Source of the DNA: Coccinella septempunctata
Taxonomy: Eukaryota; Arthropoda; Insecta; Coleoptera; Coccinellidae
Direction of reading: 5' to 3'
Length of the DNA: 64,000 nucleotides
Assembly: GCF_907165205.1 (NCBI RefSeq)
Contig: NC_058191.1
Span: 43,060,943-43,124,942, forward strand
Shown: one piece after another, positions 12,801-25,569 of the stretch
How positions within the stretch are numbered: position 1 is the first letter of the stretch
Layout: the number at the start of each line of letters is the position of its first letter
Translations under genes and position numbers: made by a program
Notes under the pieces: generated by a model
The model's database searches: none
What the model saw: only the letters and a program-made list of their open reading frames with translations
Told to the model about the DNA's origin: nothing

Positions 12801-14960
12801 CGCGTTCCCTGCAGTTCACTTCTTAATTTAGACTCTCACTAGTTCATTTTTGTTGTTTTTATTCCTGTTTCTTCTTCTGTTTCATTAAAACCTTTTCTTT
12901 TATCTGTATTCTCTTTCCTAGTGTATTTCGAATTTACGTTTGTCGATTTTGGTTGCTACGCTTATTAATTATTTCCGTCTTTGTGTTAAAAATCGATATG
13001 TTGTCAGAACTGTGGTTTCATCTCACTAATTATACCAGTAATTTTGTTCTTCTGTTTATATATGAGTTTTGCAGTGTTCTCATACACCAAAGCCTTAACT
13101 ACACGTGGAAAAACCCTGTCATTTTCACGTAACTGCTTGTTACAAGGTGCAGCAGAGCCAATGGTCAAGTTTCGAAGGTCTGTAAGAAATGAAATTTGAA
13201 ATTTCACGTTTTTGTGACATCGGCAGACCTTCGGGCGACGTGTAAGCTGGCCCTAAGCCTGGACGCCCAGTCCGGCCCTTCCATCTCGACAACAAAGCGC
13301 CGTTTACGGCCGGTGACGCGTATATATAGTAAAAGAGAGCGGCCCGTCGCGACGCCGCGTGGCCTTGAACAGCGCGCCGCGTACGGGGTGGAAGCGGGGA
13401 TGACGGCGGCCGCGCTGGCGAGGCAGAACAGCCTCTATCGATCGGGCTCAGCCTCTCTCTCCCTTCTCGTCTCTCTCTCTCGCGCTCTAGCTCGCTCCGG
13501 AGACGAGATACGAGGAGGGGTAGAGCAAAGGTCAGGGGGGTACGTACGTACACACGGAGGAGGACGCCCGACCCCCGATCGTCCGGACCCGCGGGGTGGC
13601 GTCGGATTGATGCGGGGCGCGGGGGACGCGTTAATATCGGATGTTGACACGCCCGACGTTCGAGATGCAGTCCCGATGACTCGAGGATGGGGTAAAAGGT
13701 GTCTTAATCCGTAACTGGGGTACCGGGTTCACCCCCTAGAGGGGCGAAACGGTTACAGAACATTTCGTCGAGAATTTTTTTCATCAGTTCCGTGTGTAAA
13801 TGGGAAAAACATCGTAAATTTCACACGATATTGGAATTGGAATGATTTCTATACATTTACCTTATACAATGATCGTATCTAAGTACACATTTTTACTTTA
13901 AACTTCAACAGAACAGCAAACACACCTTCAAAAATGATTTCTTCATAATTTATTCGAGAACAGAAGCTGGAGTACCGATTCTGAAATATCCGTTTAAATC
14001 AACGACGCTTGCTCGAACAGAAAATGGGATTGAACGAGGAATTAAGTCTGCAGTAACTCAGAAAAAGTTGTAGTAGAGGCAAAGGTGCCAGAGAGACTAA
14101 TAATGAGCTTAAATCTTCTGATACGGTGTAAGATAGCACGCAATTCGCTAAATTCAGAGTTTAGGAGACGCTCAGAAGAACTACTATCGAAATAAAGTGG
14201 AAATTGTAGGGTGGATATAAAAAATTATCTACTTTCGAATTAGTCCCTAAACGAGTACATCTCGTAATTACCCAAAAATTTACTATTCTGATGTATTTCA
14301 AATTGCTTCATGATATACTGACTTTTTGCAATAATTTCGACCATGAGCAATGCATGCGTCCCCCAAACGCTCACAGTACCAGAAGCTGAAAGAAATCGGA
14401 CATATCATCAAACTAGTTCTTGGCGCAATCATTCCAGAAACGAGCAATTCATACAGCCACAGAAGTAACATTTCTAAACGACATACTCAGTCCATTCTAC
14501 ATCCGAACCTTCCCTTTAGCGGCTCATAAGACCCTTCTTAATCAATAAAAAGTACCGATCCGAGTTTTTATACTCCGATACTTCTCAGAAGTTTAAAATC
14601 CCGCATCCGAGACGGTAGAATTTCTAAAGATTCCGTCTTATCGAAAACAATACCTCCTTCCGCCTTTGGGGGTGACCGTGGTAGGGGGAACATTTCCGAT
14701 CTACCGATGATGACTAAGACCTTTCTTTGAGCGCGAACGAAAACGCAAAATTCGGCGTTCCTCTCTCATTTACTCGAGTGGCCACTTTGAGGGGGGAGAT
14801 CTCACCGAGAAATTCGATACCCACCCCCGGAGGGGGGAATCGGACTCGGAGGATTTTCAGCTACCTCCAAGTCACGATACGGAAATTCTCCAGCATTTCC
14901 GACTGAAACGACCGAATTTCGTCGATTTATCTGACGGAAATACTACAAGAAGTTCCACCC
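12801..14960. other. No gene seen around the 13.3-kb CpG block
   Basis: Outside the CpG-rich block at 13230-13710 this stretch is AT-rich. No exon or bounded repeat was recognised. Confidence 0.4.
13230..13710. promoter_or_regulatory. CpG-rich block with TATA-like site and CT/GA tract
   Basis: This block is dense in CpG and holds TATATATAG at 13320-13328, followed by AAAGAGAGCGG. A pyrimidine tract of CTCTCTC type, GA repeats on the other strand, lies at about 13445-13500. GAGA tracts beside TATA boxes are common in insect core promoters and enhancers. No start codon, splice site or recognised product ties it to a gene, so the promoter reading is inference. Confidence 0.2.
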
Positions 14961-15212
14961 CGGGTTTCATAGAGCTTGATCGGGGAATCAACGCTCGGTT
15001 GACGAATGGACGTCAATTTGTTTTCAATCGATAATTCAGTCATGATCGTTCATCATTTTTGCATCAAATTATGATGGTCATACGTCCATTCAATCATTTT
15101 CAATTGCTTCTTCTTCAATATATTCAGAAATGAAAAGGATTCAGTGATTTTGTTTTAGTAATCGAGTGAGTGTCCAATCGTTGATCGGACAATCAAAGTT
15201 TTATGAAACCCG
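14961..15212. mobile_element. MITE of the GGGTTTCAT family, copy A (252 bp)
   Basis: The left end reads CGGGTTTCATAGAGCTTGAT. The right end reads TTTATGAAACCCG, so the terminal inverted repeat is CGGGTTTCATARA. A second copy of the same length and orientation lies at 49743-49996 and shares CGTCAATTTGTTTTCAATC and the ATAATTCAGTCAT block inside. Neither copy codes for protein. No convincing target-site duplication was found for this copy. The superfamily is not assigned. Confidence 0.75.
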
Positions 15213-16149
15213 CTGTTAGACTCTCAAACTTCCAAAGTACCATATTTACCTCTTGTATAGCACACTTGAAATCATAGATTTTATCGCTTTACCTGAAAGC
15301 AAAAGATACAAATAAGTTATATACTCAATTAGAGACAACAATATTAAAAAAAAAAAAACAGACATAATCGAAAACCTCTTGAATTAGCACAATCTCATGA
15401 AAAATTCAACACGTTACTCTCGAGAAACACTACAGAAAATCTCGAAGTGCACCAAAATCGATAATCCGAAGCGTCAATTATACAATCGAGCCCGACGAAT
15501 AAACCAATCCAGCGGATCTTCGAGTGGCGAGAGTGAAATTTCCCATTTTCCGACCGATCGACGTGTTCCTCCTCCTCTCCTCTGAATCTTCGACGCGTTC
15601 AGATATTCCAACTGTCTCCCGCGTTCACGCTCGGCGAACATCAAAGGTCGAGGCGGCGTTAATTCCGGAGGTTTCCCATATACGAATTCGAGGTCGACAA
15701 TGGGATTACCGGGACTATCACATGGTCGGGCGATTATCGCATCTTCGAGCTAATTTTATACCGAGATTTCGGGAGGGAAGAGCGACGTTGGTTAGATGGG
15801 GGAGGAGGGGGTGAGTATTATAAGACGCTGATTTATCTACGAAGATTACGATGGAGTTAATGCGAGGAATTCGGGGTTAGGCGCGCCGCATCTTGGATAA
15901 CTGCGAATTTTTCATATAGATGGGGGTAATATCTCAACGAAATCCGATTACATCATTCCGGAGATAAATCGCTAGGAATATGATAGAAATCCATCATTTT
16001 TACTGTGAACTTCAAGACTCTATTCGACATGGTTTGCATAATGAGACTCAAGTCTAAGATTGTTTTATAATTTGTTCGAAGGAAACTTTATAATTCCTCC
16101 TCTCTTGGACGTCTTTGTCCCTATTGACGGGAAAAACTCAGAGTGTTTT
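15213..16149. other. No recognisable gene (15213-16149)
   Basis: The stretch is mixed AT-rich and CpG-rich (about 15580-15880). I see nothing identifiable in it. Confidence 0.4.
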
Positions 16150-16200
16150 CTGTTGCCCCCCGGGTTTTCACACCAGCAGTGTGTCTAACTAACAGTAGAG
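16150..16200 (+). repeat. Dispersed fragment of the 254-bp tandem repeat
   Basis: The stretch shares CCCCCGGGTTTTCACACC with the monomers at 18.4-19.3 kb, followed by AGCAG and an AACAGTAG block like the monomers' AGCAGTAG. It is an isolated partial monomer outside the array. Confidence 0.65.
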
Positions 16201-16572
16201 ATGGAACCTGGCAAGTTAGGAAAAAGAGGAACGGCGGTTCGACCCTGTGATGGACTCATAATAATTGTGAAGTTCCTACGAGTCCAATCCACTTTCACGG
16301 TAAGCATTAATCGAAATAGTTCAACTGATAATTGACCTCGTTTGTTTTATAAATTTATCCATTGCCTTTCGTGTATCCATATACTGATGATAAAACAAAT
16401 TGTTAATAAGTAGGTTGAAAACATAGGTGAATGATTTCGCTTCGTGGAACATTCATTCAATCAATAGACGTAGTACAAGTTACACGCTTCAATTTAATTT
16501 TTCCTGGGATTTTTCATCTATATCCAAGGGTTTAAAATAATAACAACGCAGCTTATTACAACCCCGAGTGCG

Positions 16573-16637
16573 TTCTGTTACCCCCCGAGTTTGCACACAA
16601 GCAGGGAATCCGTACTAACAGTAGTTACTTTGAGATC
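16573..16637 (+). repeat. Second dispersed fragment of the 254-bp tandem repeat
   Basis: The fragment carries GAGTTTGCACAC, AGCAGGGAATC and AGTAGTTACTT in the same order and spacing as the second half of the array monomer. It differs by scattered substitutions and so is older or more diverged than the array copies. Confidence 0.7.
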
Positions 16638-17679
16638 TTTCGGGATCAGTACAGTTCTATTATGTAGGACAGTTCTACCAACTCATAGACAATGAAAATT
16701 TCGATGCTAAGCCCGTCTTCAGACAAAAATTGTGAAATACCCAGGGATGAAATCAGCCCAGCCGCTGTATCATCGAAAATAACCAACCAAAACAAGCCAC
16801 GATTCCAACTGACCCGTTTACCGCAACCACAGCTGACGTTCTCGAACAATCCACCGCCGCCGAGGGGCGAGACCCACCCCCTCACCACCGGGCCGAACCA
16901 CGTGGTTCGCCCGCGTCCGGGCGTGGTGTTTCCCCGAAGAATCTACGGATCGGCCGGGTTGGGGAGGGGGTGGAGGATAGGGCGCGGGGCTCCAGCGAGT
17001 CTGTGTTATTCCCGCCACGTATCGGTCGTCATGGTAATCGCGCGCCCTTCTTGATTCCGGCCCGGTCTTTTCTCCCGGCGGCGGCACCCTCCGAACGGGG
17101 GACGGCCAGAGGTCCCCAAACGGCGGATCGCGGCTATTACGACGCTATTATTATATATTTTCCGATAGGGCCGAGTCTCTACAATGAAAAACCTCGCTGG
17201 TTCAACGGGCACGAAATGATACTCATTTCCTACTAGTATTACGTTCGTTGTACCCGAGTCATCAGAGTGGAAAATGAACATTTCCCTCGTAATTTTGACG
17301 GTGGCTTGAGATGCGAATGATACCGACAATGCGGTAATATCATTGCTCAATCAGAGGCTTAACCCAATACAGCAACGTAGTGGAGAGATTTTTCGTAATT
17401 CTTCCTGAAATGTTCACATTTTCAACCGTGTGTCATGTACTAAATTCGATATCTTGTGGGGGATCTCGGAAAACATAAGAGCCATAGCAAAACAGCTTGC
17501 TTGTTTCCCAATTCTTTCCCAAAGACTCAAAAAATGGTGAAAACGAAGCATCATAGAATGCTACAGAATACGCATTTCGAAGAGTCCAAAGAGCCTTTCC
17601 GTCTTCGAAGTTGGGTATCTACAGCTTGAACCTTCTGCAGGCAGCTTCTTACGTAGAATCCACCGGCAATGCAACACTA
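16638..17679. other. No recognisable gene (16638-17679)
   Basis: A CpG-rich core at about 16840-17140 is flanked by AT-rich DNA. Open frames on both strands of the core look like composition effects. Nothing identifiable was found. Confidence 0.4.
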
Positions 17680-17868
17680 AGGCAGTTTGTAGATTGGCAA
17701 CAGAAATTCGAAAACTATCTGGTGCTTCAAGGTTTGAACTATACAAATACTGGTGAACGCAAAAAACGCTTTAGCCAAGAAACTTGTAGAAGTGAGGTGG
17801 CAACCTCTTTGAAGCCATTCCAGATAGTGGAGTTCATTAAAACTCTGGAACTGGAGAGCCAGCTTTAG
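17680..17868 (+). pseudogene. Second LINE C-terminal tail, same family as 8.1 kb
   Basis: The frame ends ETCRSEVATSLKPFQ, then IVEFIKTLELESQL and a TAG at 17866-17868. The ETCRSE..TSLKP stretch matches the tail at 8201-8272 at both DNA and protein level. The IVEFIK..LEL ending resembles the last residues of I/Jockey/R1-type LINE proteins. The upstream part of the 85-codon frame from 17611 (FVDWQQKFENYL) looks a little like a retroviral-type Gag, but the DNA alignment to the 8.1-kb copy favours a frameshifted LINE. The copy is truncated at its 5' end. Confidence 0.45.
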
Positions 17869-18423
17869 ACTATGTAATGGCTAGAGAAGCTCTCATCTGA
17901 GGTCCAATAGACCTTATAAGGTCCCCGTACAATGACACCCGTCTAAAATCTACAATCTATACAAGCAAGCTGCTCAAAAAATTATATAAAAGACCCACAC
18001 TAACTATCGACAAGGAATCGCCAATAACTTCACTTTGACTCAGGAGATCTCCCGAAAAAAAAGTCCTACAAATAAAAACAACCCGATTCCCCAGTTTTAA
18101 TCTTCTCCACCCCCAACCCCCGTGGAAAATCCGAGCGCGGGCGAGCAGGGGCGAGGAGAGGGACGGTTCCTTACGACCCAGCCGTCTACACGATAATTAG
18201 GTCGTAACTCCGGGCGCGTGGAGAAGGATAAAACCCGAGGAAAAATACATAAAAACGGACGTAAATGTCGCAGTAAAATTCACCTCCCGATTGGTCGCGC
18301 GGCCACGGCGTAATTACGTCGGGAGATGGGGGGGCCCACGTGAGAGAGGAGCGAGGAAGGAGATCCGCTCCGTTAAGATTTCAAGATAAGCGGGAAAAGC
18401 GCACCGACGACGAGGGGGAAAAC
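17869..18423. other. No recognisable gene (17869-18423)
   Basis: AT-rich then CpG-rich (about 18110-18420) sequence leads into the tandem array. I see nothing identifiable. Confidence 0.4.
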
Positions 18424-19275
18424 TGACCTCCCGCTGTCGAACAAATCGCCCCGTATCGAGTGGCTCAACCTTTTAGCCACTCTTCCGGAGGAACGTGAAC
18501 GACATCGATCAACCGTATTTACTCAGCAGGGGTAGAATTTGAGCAAGACGGCACAGAAACACGGCGGTTCGCCTTCGACTGCTTTATGTCCCCCCGGGTT
18601 TTCACACCAGCAGAGATTTCTGTCTCCCCGGGTTTGCACACCAGCAGGGAATCGTACTAGCAGTAGTTACTTCGAGATCAGACCTCCCGCTGTTGAACAA
18701 ATCGCCGTATCGAGTGGCTCAACCTTTTAGCGACTCTTCCGGAGCAACGTGAACAACATCGATCGACCGTATTTACTCAGCAAGGGTAGAATTTGGACAA
18801 GACGGCACAGAAACACGGCGGTTCGTCTTCGACTGCTTTATGTCCCCCCGGGTTTTCACACCAGCAGAGATTTCTGTCTCCCCGGGTTTGCACACCAGCA
18901 GGGAATCGTACTAGCAGTAGTTACTTCGAGATCAGACCTCCCGCTGTTGAACAAATCGCCGTATCGAGTGGCTCAACCTTTTAGCGACTCTTCCGGAGCA
19001 ACGTGAACAACATCGATCGACCGTATTTACTCAGCAAGGGTAGAATTTGGACAAGATGGCACAGAAACACGGCGATTCGCCTTCGACTGCTTTATGTCCC
19101 CCTGGGTTTTCACACCAGCAGAGATTTCTGTCTCCCCGGGTTTGCACACCAGCAGGGAATCGTTCTAGCAGTAGTTACTTCGAGATCAGACCTCCCGCTG
19201 TTGCACAAATCGCCGTATCGAGTGGATCAACCCTTCAGCGATTCTTCCGGAGGAACGTGAAAGACATCGATAAAC
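18424..19275 (+). repeat. Tandem array, 254-bp monomer, about 3.3 copies
   Basis: The landmark ACCTCCCGCTGT recurs at about 18426, 18682, 18936 and 19190, a period of 254 bp after the first unit. Copies 2 to 4 differ at few positions; the first differs more. Each monomer carries two internal half-copies of CCCCGGGTTTKCACACCAGC, so it arose from a smaller duplicated unit. The short open frames that recur every 254 bp are a by-product of the repeat. Diverged single fragments lie at 16150 and 16573. Confidence 0.9.
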
Positions 19276-22200
19276 TGTTTTTTATATGGGTTTTCACAGG
19301 GCTCCATTCAATGACCAGCAATTTTCGGCAAGGAATAACAAAATGCTTTACAAATTGTAGGAAACTGTTAGATATGGGCCTTTTTGTTTTTTTCCGTATT
19401 CTTGTATGCCCAGATCGCCCATTATGGGGTGTGTTTGTCCATCCAAGATTTGTTCCTCCCTTTAGGGTCCAGATGTGAATACAACATACGAGTTCTTGAA
19501 TTTGCAATGCTTCATATGCCTGCACTTTTGTTGTTTCATCTCACAAAGTGTTCTCGTATAGATAAGGGTATGTGTTGGGAGGTTTGATCATATGTGTTAA
19601 GTTGTAGGCCGGGCGATTTGATTGATTTGCCTCAAAAAACCAAAATGAACCTGCCAAAAACCTTACTCTACTCTATGATTCGAATTGTACTACCCATTCC
19701 TGTCTGTGTTAGGTGCCAACCTCACTTTTAAACTGACATTAACCTGTTTTGTAGACGTCAGGAGGGAGTTATTCTATGATCATGAATTTATTGACTTTTG
19801 CGTTTGGTAAACGTCAAACTTTTTTAAGCATTTTTCCCACAGGTCTCCATGGCCGAGACTGTTACCTGGGCACGTTCAGATTATCAGACTTTTTTTGGTT
19901 TCTTTCATAGTATGCATCCCCAATGATCGATGGGTCGATGAGGAACGACCAAACACCCAAATATTGAAACTTGAACCGAAATCCGACACGACAGACTACT
20001 TCCAGTCGAGCCCCCAGGAAGCGTCCACCATATGTCGTCTCTGGTCGCCGGAAGAAAGGTTTCGACGCGACATCTGTTCGAATTCCGGATTCTCGGATTT
20101 TTCATCAAAACCTCTCCTTGTACGGTAAAAGCTCTACTCTACGCCTAACCAGACTCGATGATTAATTTCGCCGCCCGATCTGAAGGGGACTACTTTCTCC
20201 GATCGAACGGTACGTTAATTATTATTATTGTAACTTGTCAACCGAATGATCGATCGTTATCCAAGGCATTGTTCGCTTTCTTTGCGACGGAAAAATGTTC
20301 CCGTTTTTCCGACGGCCAATGTGTATTGGAAACGGTATCGAGTCTTGTCGACGGTAGATTCCAATCTGCGATAAGGGAAACGACGGAAGAGGACGAAGGA
20401 AGGACACGAACGCTCCTGCGGCAACAGAATCGAGTTGTCAAAAGACATGTAGTACAAATGATAAAACTTCGAATAAAATTTCGAAGCATTTAGAAAACGA
20501 GATGAGTATTTGATGAAGCAAAACCGATGCGTTTTCCTAAGCCTTTATATCGAAACAATATCCCATATGTCCTCGTAAGCGTGCATCGGCCCTAGGGGTA
20601 ATACAAAGGGAGGCGACACCGTCTCCTATAACGAGGTTTATTTTCCGATGCATCATCCTCGAGATGCAGCAGCGTAGCGTTAAGACAGCGACGGGAAGGG
20701 GGGTGAGAGACGGGGGGTTCTCCGGGGGATAATTCCGCCGGTCTTCCCACAACACGTGGTTCGCGTAGGGACGCGGGGCGCAGGAGCGTCCCGACGCGAC
20801 GTGGAAAAACCACGAGCGAGGGCCTCTCGCCTCTCGGATTTATTGCAGCCCGGGTGGACGAAGGGGATGATGCATATTATTTCCTTGTTATTCTAGCACT
20901 TTTCGCGAAATAATAGTGGAGGGAACTGAAATTTATTCGTCACAGGTTTCGTTAGGCTAAAAAACGAAAAAAAAAAATGATTCATACTGTGGTGGGTGAT
21001 GGTTAGGCAAGGCTCAGAGAAGACGTAACAGCAAGAGCAAAGGGCACAGGATATCGCAGAGAATTCGAAGATGGACACTAGATTTCTGGTGTTTTAAGAA
21101 AATTATATGACATAAAGATCAAACTCTCTGATGAAGCAAGGCTGTAGCAAATGGACCAAAATCGTTTTGGAGTATTCAGCCAAGGCTGCGTTTCCATAGA
21201 ATTATTTTTGGACCGTCTACGAAATGCATACTACAGATTGACAGCATGTTTTTCGAATGCGAGTAGTAAGTCAACAAGATGTTGGACCTCTGCAAGCCTG
21301 TCAACATGTATGGTGTACAAAACAATCCAGAACAAAGATTCTGGTGCTAGGATTCATTATGATGCTGCATGATTATATTCCATGACAGATGATGACTGCG
21401 TGAAAAAGAATCTGGGAAAAGAATATCTAAGTAGGAGGATCCAAATTTGCTGTGACACACAGCCATTAAACTGATACTTGTCTCAGTGCCTCGACACAGC
21501 GATAGTTTTGGAAAGGATGGGGTAGATTCAAAGCTTGCTAAACAAGGTCCAAAGACCAAAGAGGATAACTCTCTCAGGTAGTAAGGACGTACTGAAATAG
21601 AGGTTGTTACTTAATGGGAATGTATTCATAATAAAAGGAAGAAGTCACAAGAGTCATGAGACTAGGAACTAGTCCTTGAAATCTGAGAAGTACGTATGCA
21701 ACATTGGCATCTCTGGCCAAGAACCAGTGTACTGCGTTTCCTTCTACAGAAGCTGTATCTTCTTGGAGATGAATTCACTGAACGAAGGAATCTCCAAACT
21801 CAGTGAAAGGTCTAATTCACCTTTTTACGTGACATATAACAAAGACTAGGTGTTATAAACCCTATAGGCAATTCGACAATCTAAGAACAGAATATGTTGA
21901 AACTTGGGGCACACCTTCATGAACATGACATGTGACAAATGATGAACTCTTATGAATCTCTGAGAAACTTCTGAATACGCCATCTTCTTCGACTGATAGA
22001 TTCAAACAGTTTGATAACCACACATCGGTGGCATCTTCACCCATACCAGCTAGTACGTTAGTTCCAGCTAGTGAAAATGAGCGGCGGCGAGGGAAAATCG
22101 CAACCGGGCCTTTTCCCATCCATCCATCCTTCCTCAATGGGAAAATCGCACCGGGAAATGCCCCATCATAGTACACACGCTCTCTAGTAGCGACCGGTCG

Positions 22201-23264
22201 GTCGATAGACGTCGTTACCGTCGCCCCGGCAACGAGCTGACGTCAGGGCGTTGGGAGCCCTCCGGATCGATCTGCGTCGCGACGCTGCGCCGCACAGGGA
22301 CCGACGACGGACGTCGTCGTAACACAGATTTCGGGCAGGCCGATGCCTACGCCAAACTATCACGCTGAAAACTGGGTCTAGAGCTACCCCTACCCCTACA
22401 CCCCCGTCGCGTATGTGCGAGTGTGTGTGAGCGAGAGATGATGATGATGGGGGCTGAAACGTAAATACGCGCTATTTTCGCGAGGGTAGGCCGCGCGCTC
22501 GCGTCCGTCGTCCTTGAATCCCGATACTCCTGTCGTACGACAGCGGTGCAATACGCGAAGTATTGCGTTCCGATGGGTTTGGGTTTCACGGCCTCCTCGA
22601 GATGTTTATCGTAACGGGGTAGGATCTTCGGTCGTTTTTTTTCTAGCTTTCTACCTTTTATGGAACGTTCCATTGTCCGTCGAGTTCGAATTTAATTAAC
22701 GGGAAAAAATTCTAACGTCCATTAGGTCCCTTTGAAGTCGAGACCGCTTCGAACGGGGATCAACTTCCGACTTTTTTCTGGCGTAAAAAAAAAACCGATC
22801 GTTCAGGAAGCCAATGATTTTTCGATGAACGGCTACTCTGGGTTAATTAGGTGACAAATGATCAGGAATGGAATATGGCAGGGATCAATTTGATCATCCA
22901 AAGAAACTCAGCGAATAGACTAGGTCGGAAAACTGTCTGTTCTGTTGTCACATGGGCTCTACTCGACCCACGTAGATTTATGAAGAGTTCCTGAGAACTG
23001 AGACCTAAAAAGAGAACCAATATGATGGTAGCGATCACGTAATCCATCTGCCAATTAGATTGGTTCCTTTCTTATGTCAATTAGGCTACAAATACGATGT
23101 ACTGTCGTTTGCAAAAGAGTAAATTGGGACGTTTCGTCGAGTATGGAGTAAATTAGAGTATTGGGGCGAATGCCGATCCCTGGGACACAGCAGCATTTAT
23201 TCTCTGAAACTTATAGAAGACTGTCCATCGACAGCCAAATGTGTTAGTAAGAACCTACTAAGGA
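19276..23264. other. No recognisable gene (19276-23264)
   Basis: CpG-rich blocks lie at about 20560-20860 and 22080-22660, the second with a GT/GA microsatellite near 22415. A GC-rich hairpin-like stretch lies near 20762-20802. The interval 20960-22000 has a mixed, possibly relic-like texture, but I could not tie it to a family. Confidence 0.4.
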
Positions 23265-24220
23265 TATGCCACAAATATCTGGTATAACTCTTCTCATTAT
23301 GCTGGATCTCTAACAGTTTCACTAGAGCCTTCACCAGATGCGGTATGTTTTTTGAGTAGAGTAGTATACCGCATCTGGTGAAGGCTCTAGTGAAACTGCT
23401 AGAGATCCACCATAGGGAGAAGAGTTATACCAGATATTTGTGGCATACCGCATCTGGTGAAGGCTCTAGCGAAACTACTAGAGATAACTCTTCTCCTTAT
23501 GGTGGATCTCTAGCCAGATGCGGTATGCCACAAATATCTGGTATAACTCTTCTCCTTATGGTGGATTTTTGGTAGTTTCACTAGAGCCTTCACCAGATGC
23601 GGTATGTTTTTTGAGTAGAGTAGCATACCGCATCTGGTGAAGGCTCTAGTGAAACTGCTAAAGATCCACCATAAGGAGAAGAGTTATACCAGATATTTGT
23701 GGCATACCGCATCTGGTGAAGGCTCTAGCGAAACTACTAGAGATAACTCTTCTCCTTATGGTGGATCTCTAGCCAGATGCGGTATGCCACAAATATCTGG
23801 TATAACTCTTCTCCTTATGGTGGATTTTTGGTAGTTTCACTAGAGCCTTCACCAGATGCGGTATGTTTTTTGAGTAGAGTAGCATACCGCATCTGGTGAA
23901 GGCTCTAGTGAAACTGCTAAAGATCCACCATAAGGAGAAGAGTTATACCAGATATTTGTGGCATACCGCATCTGGTGAAGGCTCTAGTGAAACTGCTAAA
24001 GATCCACCATAAGGAGAAGAGTTATACCAGATATTTGTGGCATACCGCATCTGGTGAAGGATCTAGTGAAACTACTCGAGATAACTCTTCTTCTTATGGT
24101 GGACCTCTAGCAGTTGTACTAGAGCCTTCACCAGATGCGGTATGCTACTCTCCTCAAAAAACATACCGCATCTGGTGAAGGCTCTAGTGCAAACTATAGA
24201 TCCACCATAAGGAGAAGAGT
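23265..24220. repeat. Palindromic tandem array, 259-bp period
   Basis: The basic unit is an arm of about 78 bp that contains TTCACCAGATGCGGTATG, AACTCTTCTCCTTATGGTGG and CACAAATATCTGG, present in both orientations. The spacer TTTTTTGAGTAGAGTAG recurs at about 23350, 23609 and 23868, exactly 259 bp apart. Near 24145 a spacer appears inverted (CTACTC..TCAAAAAAC). The array is thus a higher-order tandem of inverted arms able to form long hairpins. It has no plausible coding role; three short frames recur with the period. Confidence 0.9.
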
Positions 24221-25567
24221 AGTTTAACGCCTCGAAGGCTTCAACAACGTTTCTCCTTTACCTATCGTACTCGGTATAGGAGGACCAAGAGCTTAGCCCA
24301 CAAGAAAAATATTTAAGAACCCGACAAAGTGGCCGCGTTCCGGTTATCGAACCTCGAAGGGTAGTCGTGTCGATGTTAGTTCTTTCGCTCCGCATGAAAT
24401 CGTACATGATCGAGTTCTGCCCTCCATTTTAACTATACCTGGATCTATCAATCACCCCACAAGGAAACGACATGACGGAAGTTTAAGAGATGTTGTGTGT
24501 GTGTGCGCGTTTGTGTTTTGAATATGAAAAAGCTATAAATCAAGTCTCGTGCCGAACCGACGGGAATGTCACTGTGTATAGTATAGGCAGACGTGACCGA
24601 GCGGGTCGTTCACGCGAAAATATCGGAACTCGTTCAGATGTCGTTTAGATTCTAATAAAACGGCGATACGATTTTCATAAAATCGGACGATTTGGTTTTC
24701 TTATCGGGCCATTTTTCCCCTGTTCGTGTTGCCAAATATTTATAGGACATTCGAAATCAATAAGAAACTGGCAGATTAAAACCGTTGAATGATAGATTAG
24801 GAGCTAGAAAATGATTAAAGGCGACAGAAAACGTTCCAATCTCGTTCACACCAAGGCAAGCATCCCTTGATATACTGCGCCTAGCCCGAACGTGGTAAAA
24901 TGACATCGAACCGTTGGAAAACCTTCGGATAGATTACCAATACCGTCCACACCGAATCCGACGTATCCAAATTGTGCTTTCGTTGGCGATTTACCTTCGG
25001 TTCAAAAGTTACTTAGATAATTGGTCCCTCGATCAATATTTTTCCCTCGACCAGAAGAAATTACTTTTAAAAAGCTCGTTTTGATTCCTCGCACAATACA
25101 AGCGAACACCTAACAGCGCTATATCACGAAATATACATGTGGGATCCATGGGAATTTCACCATCGCATTCCTTTTAATGGACCCCCGTCACCTAGATGCT
25201 TATATCTTCCATGCCCACGTAGCAGCGATCCGTTACGGTCAGAGATTGTATCGCGGGTTGAAAATCCGCCCGGTCGGGTTGTCATTCATGTGCTTCGTCC
25301 GTATTTGGAGCGGGTGTTCATCCTGAAATACTGCACGGATTAGTGAGAATAATGACGATTCTCGAATACTTGGTTTCGTACGTTTGTGTACTCGCATCGT
25401 GAACGATGACGACCGGGACACTCTGCAAATCACACAGAAATGCGATAAATAATGAGAGAGCGTCGTTTTGAGCAGACAATACTGATACCTTGTCTTCTCA
25501 ATGTACAGAAATAGAATTAGTTATAAAATGAGGCGATAGTTCCGGCCTAGGTTAGTAAGAATACATA
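24221..25567. other. No recognisable gene (24221-25567)
   Basis: A short GT-rich microsatellite lies near 24493. Nothing else could be identified. Confidence 0.45.
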
Positions 25568-25569
25568 TA

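Noticed and set aside
16228..16250. GGTTCGACCC as a tRNA T-arm
   Set aside because: No matching acceptor, D-arm or anticodon arm at the right spacing.
17611..17868. Gag-like reading of FVDWQQKFENYL
   Set aside because: DNA alignment with the LINE tail at 8.1 kb explains the 3' half better; the Gag resemblance is short.
18539..19478. Repeated short frames in the 254-bp array
   Set aside because: They recur with the array period and contain no domain.
23265..24220. CRISPR-like array
   Set aside because: Repeats are in both orientations with no unique spacers, and the surrounding sequence is eukaryotic.
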